From Phytopythium helicoides (lineage: Eukaryota > Oomycota > Peronosporomycetes > Pythiales > Pythiaceae), in contig JANFNE010000016.1 of assembly GCA_024867545.1 (NCBI GenBank), positions 1 through 64,000 on the forward strand: a DNA stretch of 64,000 bases, given 5' to 3'. Within the stretch, counting starts at the first letter, position 1, and every line of letters begins with the position of its first letter. Of the stretch, positions 36,712 to 46,691 are shown in pieces. The notes beneath the pieces were generated by a model, which saw only the letters and a list, made by a program, of their open reading frames with translations, was not told the DNA's origin and searched no databases. The position numbers and the translations under genes are program-made.

Positions 36712-37018
36712 TCAGATCGTCGATTAAGACGGACATCCAAGATGTTGACGAAGATGATATTCTGCAGCGCTTGCAGACTCTTGAGATCAAGCAGTATCGC
36801 TACACAGACGAATGGAGGCGAATCCGCGGTATTGAGGACGGATTTGTACGCGGTGTAATTGCCCAGCAGGCCCGGGAGACCTTCCAGAATACGTGGACGT
36901 GCAAGATGAGTTTGCGCTGAAAGAAAGCGATTTCATGTTGAAGCAATTCCATCAAGTTGACAAGCAACGCATTATCCTCGACCTCGTCGCCGCCCTTCAT
37001 GCTCAGCATCGTCGATTC
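36712..37018 (+). pseudogene. Peptidase S74 / ICA (chaperone of endosialidase) domain, broken by two further single-base losses
   Basis: Read across three frames, about 100 residues match the ICA layout. It begins with SDRRL at 36,712. The Lys expected five residues after the Ser falls at 36,726-36,728, where an aaa run seems to be aa. Then come TDIQDVDEDDILQRLQTLEI, QYRYTDEWRR, and VRGVIAQQAR at about 36,845-36,875. A second loss in a cc run (36,884-36,885) precedes EYVDVQDEFALKE. A helical tail follows, VDKQRIILDLVAALHAQHRR, ending near 37,018. As written, the middle frame stops at 36,918-36,920. In known ICA domains (phage endosialidase, MYRF) the domain trimerises a beta-helical fibre, and a Ser-Lys dyad five residues apart cuts it off. 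Family call is firm; activity in this copy is unknown. Confidence 0.8.
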
Positions 37019-40000
37019 AAGGTTGGAGCCAATAGCGCAGAGAGCAGTGGCGACGTCGGGATATCGTCAGCCGATTCCGATGGATATGTTGGAGGTTCAG
37101 CGTCATCAAAGTCAGGATCGGTCACCTTACAATCAGGGTTGTCTCAAGGCGGCTCTTCTGGAAGTGTCCAAGTGATCACGGGTGATGCTCCAAACGGACA
37201 AGCCGGAAACATCGTCATCGGCACAGGTGACAGTGCTTCTGTTGGAGGAAACGTCTTTATCGAAGCTGGCGGTGTCGGGGACAAGAGTGGTGTCGGTGGA
37301 TCAATAGTGATGGCGTCCGGCGGTGGCGATTCGAGCTCCAGTGGAAGTGTCAGCATCGGCTCGATGAATGGCGGTGCCAGCGGGGAAAGCGGTGACGTAA
37401 TGATGGGATCTGGCAGCACTCAATTTGGCACAAGCGGCTGGGTCGAGTTGAGCTCAGGTGATTCTACAAATGGCGACACTGGCTCGATCTCTGTACTCGG
37501 TGGATCGGCTGCTGGCTCTGGCGGCAATATGACTGTCACCGCCGGATCCTCAGGATCTTCGAACGCTGGCGGGTATGTAGCGATAAGCTCTGGATCTTCT
37601 ACTTCTGGTGTGACTGGCAAGGTTCGCGTCAGCTCTGCGTCAACTACGAAGCTTGGCTCCAGCGGCGAAGTCGCGATCGGCACGGGCGACTCTGATTTAG
37701 TTGTTGGGGCCCTTCGATTGGGTGGCGGGACGTCAGCGTCACTGTCCGGTGGAGAAGTATACCTACGAGGTGGTGCAAGTGTGAAAGGAGACGGCGGCAG
37801 TGCCAGTGTCATATCTGGAACCTCAGACTCCGGGTCAACTGGAAAGGTGTTCGTCAAATCTGCTGACGGATACGCCAAGGGTGCCAGTGGTGACGTGCTT
37901 CTAGAGTCAGGGGATGCTGGTGCAGCATCTGGCAACGTACTACTTGCCAGTGGAAACTCTGGAGGTTCGAGTGCGGGGAGCGTCACACTTGCGGGCGGAC
38001 TTTCAACCGCGTCCAAGGGAGTTGGAGGCAGCATCTCATTGCAGGGAGGCGGCTCTAGCAGGGGTGGCAGCATCGATGTTGCAGGCGGAAGTGGTTTAAC
38101 AGACGGAGGTTCGGTTCGCCTCGTTGCTGGCCGAGCGACTTCTGGTGGTGGAGGCTCGATTAGCGTTTCGACAGTCGGGTCTGATGTTGCTGGATCGATC
38201 GGAATCACTTCGGGACGCGGTGTCGGAGGGACTATTGACATCATTTCAGGAGCATCATCCACTGATACTTCCGGAGCAATCTCTGTGCGTTCTGAAAATG
38301 TTCAAGGAGGCTCGAGTGGCGCGGTGACAATTTCAACGGGGTCGTCTGCAAAGGCTTCGTCCGGTACCATCAGCATCGCAGCCGGTAACAGCACTGCGCT
38401 CGCTGGCAATGTGAGAATGTCCGCTGGCTTTGGACTAGGCTCCACGGGAGGATCGGTGCAGGTCGCCTCTGGAAGCAGCTCGATGGGGCTGGGTGGAAGA
38501 CTTCAAGTGACATCCGGCACCGGAATCAAATCCGGTTCTGCGTCACTTTCGTCCGGCGCGGCTGATGCCGGTGACAGCGGAGTCGTCGTTGTCGAGTCTG
38601 GGGCTGGACGTCAAGGTGTCAGCGGTGATGTCAACGTGAGGACAGGAACAGCCCGCGACGTCGTTGGCGATCTCATCGTGTCAGGCGGCAGATCGACTAA
38701 TCGCCGGGGCGGTTCGATCGGTATACTAAGCGGCCAGAGTGATCGTCAAGGTAGTGGTGACGTTGCTCTCGGCTCGGATGCAGGAGTTGGCGATGGAGTA
38801 TCAGGAAACCTCGCGCTTTCAAGTGGCACTGCTTCCAGAGGCTCGTCTGGTCTGATCACCATTGCATCAGGTGACTCAGCTGCGCTTGCCGGAAATGTTA
38901 GCTTGAGTGCCGGTCGTGGCGCTCGTGCCGGCGGATCGGCAAACATCCTTGCAGGTGACAGTGGTGTTGTGGATGGTGGAAGCGTCAATATCTCTGCGGG
39001 AATGAGCGGTGGATCAAGTGGAGGCTCTGTGTCACTGACAAGTGGCGTCGGTGGTTCGCGATCAGGCTCCATCCGGCTTCGTTCCTCTGTGGCATCTGTA
39101 TCAGGCGCACTTGACTTACTCTCTGGAGACTCGGTCGCAGAAAGCGGGGCCTTCCGAGCTCGCACAGGATCTTCATCAGCGAAAAGCGGTGACATCTTGT
39201 TGCAAACTGGTCCAAGCGACAGAGACGTTGGCGCAATTCGCTTGCTTGGAGGCAACAGTAGTGCCATCGGAGGATCCTTGGAGATGAGTTCGGGTCTTGG
39301 TGTCGGGAAGACCGGGTCGTCCGGAAATGTGCGGGTTGCCACGAGCGCTGTCTCGGGTGCTATTGCATCTGGGAACCTGTCGCTTGAAACGGGATCCGCC
39401 GCGAGTGGGTTCACTGGGCTAGTGTCGCTCCGAACTGGTGATTCGACTGAAGGTTTGACGGGCAGCCTGAGCGTTGGCTCGGGAAATAGTGTCCGCGCAA
39501 TTCCTGGCGATGTTCTCGTTGGGGCCGGATCATCCACGCGTTCCCCAGGTGGCAACCTCCTTGCGTATGCAGGCGCTGGGTCCATTGGTGGCGCGACAAA
39601 CCTCACCTCTGGAAGTGGATCGACACGAAGTGGCGACGTGAACATCGAGACCAGTTACAGTGATGGAACATCTGGGTCCGTGTCAATTCGCACTGGTTCC
39701 ACGAGCACGAGCTCATCTGGACGCGCAACCATTGTTACCGGTGACTCAGCGAAGGGGAAGGCTGGTGATATCGCGGTTTCCGCTGGCTCCAGTGCTTCGC
39801 TGACCGGCGCAAGTGTCAACATCTTCGCCGGTAACAGCACCGGAGCAGGTGGCTCTGTACTCGTACGGTCCGGATTTGCGGACCGAACTGGCAGTGGAAA
39901 CGTCACGGTCACTACTCCGCCATCCAGCAAAACCTCGCGGTCTGGTGTGGCTGAGCTAAGCACTGGAAGCGCAGACATTGCGACTGGGGGAGTATCTGTA

Positions 40001-40607
40001 TTCTCGGGAACCTCGACCAGCTCCAAGGCGGGAGACGTTACGGTCTCTGTCGGACCGAGCGCTGCGGCACTTGGCGGCAATGCTACACTCTCAGCTGGCG
40101 CTAACAGCCTTCGTGGAGGAAGTGTCAGGCTCCTGGGCGGTGACAGCTCGCAAACCGTGGGCGGTGTCGCCGACATTTCATCAGGCTCTGGAACAACTAG
40201 GAGCGGGGACGTCAATGTACGCACTCCATCCTCGACAGATATGGGCTCCTCGGGCTCTATTGCGGTGTCCACCGGTGGCGCCTCGAGCGGCTCCAGCGGC
40301 GAAGTGAAGGTGCAGACCGGAGCTTCGACCGATCGATCGGGAGGATCCATCTCCTTGCTGGTTGGCGCAGGAACTACCAGTAGCGGAGGCGTCGTCAACA
40401 TCACAAGCGGCGACAGCTACGCTAGCGCAGGTGGCTCGGTCCTGCTCAACACGGGCTATGGGTCCCTCACGTCCAGCGGCTCGGTGCTCGTCAAGACTGC
40501 GGACGCAGGGCTTCAAGGCCAGTCCGGCGTGGTGTCCGTTGTGACCGGCGACTCCAGCGCTGGCAACTCGGGCGGCGTCAGCCTGCAGACCGGCACAGCC
40601 ACTGCAA
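36887..40607 (+). CDS. ICA tail continuing in frame into non-amplified beta-solenoid repeats
   Basis: There are about 1,240 open codons. The first 44 or so are the end of the ICA domain (EYVDVQDEFALKE to the AQHRR helix). With no stop the frame runs into KVGANSAESSGDVGISS and then about 1,190 residues of strand-turn units such as SGSVTLQSG, GNIVIGTGD and GSISLQGGG. The units resemble those of the arrays but no long tandem period is evident. Codons are more varied (TCA, GGA, ACT, GTC) than the TCG/GGC/GTG-dominated arrays, suggesting older sequence not recently copied. At 40,608-40,609 a gg run seems one base too long; the frame then becomes Arg-rich and stops at 41,126-41,128. There is no independent start; GTG at 36,893 is a Val inside the ICA domain. 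Confidence 0.75.
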
Positions 40608-40612
40608 GGCAA
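40604..40612 (+). other. +1 frameshift in a gg run
   Basis: Removing one G at 40,608-40,609 joins SLQTGTATAS to KGGDITFAAG and links two long open stretches. Unlike the array events there is no pair of repeat variants here to explain it. Confidence 0.7.
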
Positions 40613-43600
40613 GGGCGGCGACATCACCTTCGCGGCCGGCGCGTCCAGCGCGGTGCCAGGCGCCGACGTGACGCTGGCAGCCGGGAGCAGCATGGACGCC
40701 GGTGGAGACATCATCGCAACGGCAGGCTCCGGTTACTTAACCGGCGGCTTCGTGTCGGTTATGTCGGGCGTCAGCAGCTTCACGTCGTCCGGCGCGGTTA
40801 CGATCGCCACGGCGGACGCGGGCACTTTGGGCCGGTCAGGGTCCGTGACAGTTCGCACCGGACAGAGCGGCAGTGGCCCCAGCGGCGGCGCGAACGTCCA
40901 GACGGGCGATGCGGCTCAAGGCCGCGGCGGCGCGATCCAGCTGCTCGTGGGCGCGGGCACCGTGGGCGACGGCGGCAACGTCACAGCGCGCGCGGGGCGC
41001 TCGACGGACCAGACGGCGAGCGGGGGCGCCGTCTTCCTCGAGGCGGGCGGCAACTCGTTCGGCTCCAGCGGCCGGATCTCCCTCCTGACGCCCGATGCGG
41101 GCGTGGTGGGCGGGTCGGGCGCGGTTAGCGTCGCGACCGGGTCCGCGATCGCAGGACAGGCTGGGGGCGTCACAGTGGCGACCGGGAGCAGCACTGGCGG
41201 CACAGGTGGCTCGGTGTCGGTGACGGTTGGCGCGGGTAACAGCGGCTCCGGCGGCTCGATCTCGCTGCAGTCCGGCGACACGTTCACGTCGGCAACAGGG
41301 GTAAGCGGCACAACTGGCGGCGCGATCACGCTGAGCGGTGGAAATGGCGTGACGGTGGGAGGCGCAATCAGCCTGCAGAGCGGCGCGGGTACATTCTCTA
41401 CATCCAGCGGGGACGTGACGGCGAGCACAGCATCATCCAGTGCGAGCGGTGTGAGCGGGAAGATGCAGCTGTCTACCGGCGCGAGCAGTGGTGGCAGCAG
41501 CGGTCTCGTGTCAGTGAGCACTGGTGCGTCGACCGGAGGCCAAGGAGGTGCGATCACGCTGTCCGTGGGAGGAGGCAACTCGGGTACCGGCGGCGCGATC
41601 TCTGTGCGTGCCGGCGACATGGCTGTCAGCGCGACATTCAACGACGCGACGGGAGGGTCGATCGACCTGGTGAGCGGTTTGGGTGCGGCAAGCACGAGTG
41701 GGTCGATCACGCTGAGCACTGCTGCGGGCGGTATCGCTGGCCGGTCTGGTCTGGTATCGCTGAGCAGTGGCACGGCGACCGGCGGTTCGTCGGGTGACCT
41801 CATGTTGTTGAGCGGCGCGAGTACGAGCGGCAACGGCGGCTCTATCTTGCTGAGCGTCGGTCGCGGCAACAGCGGCAGTGGCGGCTTGATTTCTCTGAAG
41901 GCAGGTCGCAGCACTTCGACGGCAGTAGCGACGGATTCTGGCGGCGCAGTGGAGATGTTTGCTGGGGACGGTGCGCTGGCCGGTGGGTCGGTGTCTATTG
42001 CCAGTGGCGCGAGCTCTGGCAGTCCGTCAACAACGAGTGGTTCGGTGTCTGTGTGGACCGCGAACTCTGCGACGAGCGGCTCGATTTCCGTGTCGAGTGG
42101 CGTGTCATCGGCTGGTGGCAGCGGCTCGATTTCGCTGAGTACGGGCGTGTCGACTGGCGGACGCGGCGGCGACATTACGCTGTCGGTCGGCAGCGGCGAT
42201 GCTGCGACCGGCGGCAACGTGATGGTGAGCGCGGGCAAATCGAACCCGTCGACCGGCGGGTCCACGGGCGGCAACATTGAACTTACAAGCGGCGCTGGCA
42301 CGACCGCGACGAGCGGTTATGCGTCACTGTCGACTCCGGATGCGGGTACTGCAGGCATGTCTGGCCTGTTACGCCTGCAGACAGGATCAGCGAGCGCTGG
42401 GTCGACTGGCGCGGTGACGGTGACGAGCGGCAGCAGCACTGGCGGCACGGGCGGCTCGGTGTCGGTGACTGTTGGAACCGGCAATAGCGGCGTCGGCGGC
42501 TCGATCTCGCTGCAGTCCGGCGACACGTTCACGTCTTCCGGAGGTACTGTTGGGTCTCAAGGCACGGTCGGCGGCGCGATCACGCTGAGCGGTGGAAACG
42601 GTGTGACGGTGGGAGGCGCAATCAGCCTGCAGAGCGGCGCGGGTGCATCCACGTCCAGCGGCGACGTGACGGCGAGCACAGCATCATCCAGTGCAAGCGG
42701 TGTGAGCGGGAAGATGCAGCTGTCTACCGGCGCGAGCAGTGGTGGCAGCAGCGGTCTCGTGTCAGTGAGCACTGGTGCGTCGACCGGAGGCCAAGGAGGT
42801 GCGATCACGCTGTCCGTGGGAGGAGGCAACTCGGGTACCGGCGGCGCGATCTCTGTGCGTGCCGGCGACATGGCTGCCAGCACGACATTCAACGACGCGA
42901 CGGGAGGGTCGATCGACCTGGTGAGCGGTTTGGGTGCAGCGAGCACGAGTGGGTCGATCACGCTGAGCACTGCTGCGGGCGGTATCGCTGGCCGGTCTGG
43001 TCTGGTATCGCTGAGCAGTGGCACGGCGACCGGCGGTTCGTCGGGTGACCTCATGTTGTTGAGCGGCGCGAGTACGAGCGGCAATGGCGGCTCTATCTTG
43101 CTGAGCGTCGGTCGCGGCAACAGCGGCAGCGGCGGCTTGATTTCTCTGAAGGCAGGTCGCAGCACTTCGACGGCAGTAGCGACGGATTCTGGTGGTGCAG
43201 TGGAGATGTTTGCCGGGGACGGTGCGCTGGCCGGCGGGTCGGTGTCTATTGCCAGTGGTGCGAGCTCTGGCAGTCCGTCGACGACGAGTGGCTCGGTGTC
43301 TGTGTGGACCGCGAACTCTGCGACGAGCGGCTCGATTTCCGTGTCGAGTGGCGTGTCATCGGCTGGTGGCAGTGGCTCGATTTCGCTGAACACGGGGGTG
43401 TCGACTGGCGGACGCGGTGGCGACATTACGCTGTCGGTCGGCAGCGGCGATGCTGCGACTGGCGGCAACGTGATGGTGAGCGCGGGCAAATCGAACCCGT
43501 CAACCGGCGGGTCCACGGGCGGCAACATTGAACTTACAAGCGGCGCTGGCACGACCGCGACGAGCGGTTATGCGTCACTGTCGACTCCGGATGCGGGTAC

Positions 43601-46600
43601 TGCAGGCATGTCTGGCCTGTTACGCCTGCAGACAGGATCAGCGAGCGCTGGCTCTACTGGCGCGGTGACGGTGACGAGCGGCAGCAGCACTGGCGGCACA
43701 GGCGGCTCGGTGTCGGTGACTGTTGGAACCGGCAATAGCGGCGTCGGCGGCTCGATCTCACTGCAGTCCGGCGACACGTTCACGTCTTCCGGAGGTACTG
43801 TTGGGTCTCAAGGCACGGTCGGCGGCGCGATCACGCTGAGCGGTGGAAACGGTGTGACGGTGGGAGGCGCGATCAGCCTGCAGAGCGGCGCAGGTGCATC
43901 CACGTCCAGCGGCGACGTGACAGCGAGCACGGCAGCGTCCAGTGCGAGCGGTGTGAGCGGGAAGATGCAGCTGTCTACCGGCGCGAGCAGTGGTGGCAGC
44001 AGCGGTCTCGTGTCAGTGAGCACTGGTGCATCGACTGGAGGCCAAGGAGGTGCGATCACGCTGTCCGTGGGAGGAGGCAACTCTGGTATCGGTGGCGCGA
44101 TCTCTGTGCGTGCCGGCGACATGGCTGCCAGCACGACATTCAACGACGCGACGGGAGGGTCGATCGACCTGGTGAGCGGTTTGGGTGCAGCGAGCACGAG
44201 TGGGTCGATCACGCTGAGCACTGCTGCGGGCGGTATCGCTGGCCGGTCTGGTCTGGTATCGCTGAGCAGTGGCACGGCGACCGGCGGTTCGTCGGGTGAC
44301 CTCATGTTGTTGAGCGGCGCGAGTACGAGCGGCAATGGCGGCTCTATCTTGCTGAGCGTCGGTCGCGGCAACAGCGGCAGCGGCGGCTTGATTTCTCTGA
44401 AGGCAGGTCGCAGCACTTCGACGGCAGTAGCGACGGATTCTGGTGGTGCAGTGGAGATGTTTGCCGGGGACGGTGCGCTGGCCGGCGGGTCGGTGTCTAT
44501 TGCCAGTGGCGCGAGCTCTGGCAGTCCGTCAACAACGAGTGGTTCGGTGTCTGTGTGGACCGCGAACTCTGCGACGAGCGGCTCGATTTCCGTGTCGAGT
44601 GGCGTGTCATCGGCTGGTGGCAGCGGCTCGATTTCGCTGAGTACGGGCGTGTCGACTGGCGGACGCGGTGGCGACATTACGCTGTCGGTCGGCAGCGGCG
44701 ATGCTGCGACTGGCGGCAACGTGATGGTGAGCGCGGGCAAATCGAACCCGTCGACCGGCGGGTCCACGGGCGGCAACATCGAGCTTACAAGCGGCGCTGG
44801 CACGACCGCGACGAGCGGTTATGCGTCACTGTCGACTCCGGACGCGGGTACTGCGGGCATGTCTGGCCTGCTACGCCTGCAGACGGGATCAGCGAGCGCT
44901 GGGTCGACTGGCGCGGTGACGGTGACGAGCGGCAGCAGCACTGGCGGCACGGGCGGCTCAGTGTCGGTGACTGTTGGAACCGGCAATAGCGGCGTCGGCG
45001 GCTCGATCTCGCTGCAGTCCGGCGACACGTTCACGGCTTCCGGAGGCACTGTTGGGTCTCAAGGCACGGTCGGCGGCGCGATCACGCTGAGCGGTGGAAA
45101 TGGCGTGACGGTGGGAGGCGCAATCAGCCTGCAGAGCGGCGCGGGTGCATCCACGTCCAGCGGCGACGTGACGGCGAGCACAGCATCATCCAGTGCGAGC
45201 GGTGTGAGCGGGAAGATGCAGCTGTCTACCGGCGCGAGCAGTGGTGGCAGCAGCGGTCTCGTGTCAGTGAGCACTGGTGCGTCGACCGGAGGCCAAGGAG
45301 GTGCGATCACGCTGTCCGTGGGAGGAGGCAACTCGGGTACCGGCGGCGCGATCTCTGTGCGTGCCGGCGACATGGCTGTCAGCGCGACATTCAACGACGC
45401 GACGGGAGGGTCGATCGACCTGGTGAGCGGTTTGGGTGCGGCAAGCACGAGTGGGTCGATCACGCTGAGCACTGCTGCGGGCGGTATCGCTGGCCGGTCT
45501 GGTCTGGTATCGCTGAGCAGTGGCACGGCGACCGGCGGTTCGTCGGGTGACCTCATGTTGTTGAGCGGCGCGAGTACGAGCGGCAACGGCGGCTCTATCT
45601 TGCTGAGCGTCGGTCGCGGCAACAGCGGCAGTGGCGGCTTGATTTCTCTGAAGGCGGGTCGCAGCACTTCGACGGCAGTAGCGACGGATTCTGGCGGCGC
45701 AGTGGAGATGTTTGCTGGGGACGGTGCGCTGGCCGGTGGGTCGGTGTCTATTGCCAGTGGCGCGAGCTCTGGCAGTCCGTCAACAACGAGTGGTTCGGTG
45801 TCTGTGTGGACCGCGAACTCTGCGACGAGCGGCTCGATTTCCGTGTCGAGTGGCGTGTCATCGGCTGGTGGCAGCGGCTCGATTTCGCTGAGCACGGGGG
45901 TGTCGACTGGCGGACGCGGTGGCGACATTACGCTGTCGGTCGGCAGCGGCGATGCTGCGACTGGCGGCAACGTGATGGTGAGCGCGGGCAAATCGAACCC
46001 GTCAACCGGCGGGTCCACGGGCGGCAACATTGAACTTACAAGCGGCGCTGGCACGACCGCGACGAGCGGTTATGCGTCACTGTCGACTCCGGATGCGGGT
46101 ACTGCAGGCATGTCTGGCCTGTTACGCCTGCAGACAGGATCAGCGAGCGCTGGCTCTACTGGCGCGGTGACGGTGACGAGCGGCAGCAGCACTGGCGGCA
46201 CAGGCGGCTCGGTGTCGGTGACTGTTGGAACCGGCAATAGCGGCGTCGGCGGCTCGATCTCACTGCAGTCCGGCGACACGTTCACGTCTTCCGGAGGTAC
46301 TGTTGGGTCTCAAGGCACGGTCGGCGGCGCGATCACGCTGAGCGGTGGAAACGGTGTGACGGTGGGAGGCGCGATCAGCCTGCAGAGCGGCGCAGGTGCA
46401 TCCACGTCCAGCGGCGACGTGACAGCGAGCACGGCAGCGTCCAGTGCGAGCGGTGTGAGCGGGAAGATGCAGCTGTCTACCGGCGCGAGCAGTGGTGGCA
46501 GCAGCGGTCTCGTGTCAGTGAGCACTGGTGCGTCGACTGGAGGCCAAGGAGGTGCGATCACGCTGTCCGTGGGAGGAGGCAACTCGGGTACCGGCGGCGC

Positions 46601-46691
46601 GATCTCTGTGCGTGCCGGCGACATGGCTGCCAGCGCGACATTCAACGACGCGACGGGAGGGTCGATCGACCTGGTGAGCGGTTTGGGTGCA
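40611..46691 (+). CDS. Beta-solenoid repeat protein, segment with B super-repeats 1-5
   Basis: There are 2,027 open codons from KGGDITFAAG to the +1 at 46,692, after which the frame is lost and stops at 46,800-46,802. The first 190 or so codons are non-tandem units that lead into the B array at 41,187. B units have the same strand-turn style, with recurrent blocks such as GGAITLSVGGGNSG, GLISLKAGRS and GSISVSSGVSS. There is one Trp per super-repeat (VSVWTANSA) and no Cys. The frame is continuous with the preceding segment once one base at 40,608-40,609 is discounted. It is probably the same protein as its neighbours; there is no separate start, signal peptide or enzyme motif. Confidence 0.75.

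Noticed and set aside
36893..36895. GTG at 36,893 as the start of a new gene
   Set aside because: It is a Val codon inside the ICA domain (EYVDVQDEF); the preceding residues in the same frame also belong to the domain.
22438..36920. Introns as explanation of the frame changes
   Set aside because: The shifts are one or two bases in otherwise gap-free repeat alignments, so nothing is available to be spliced out.
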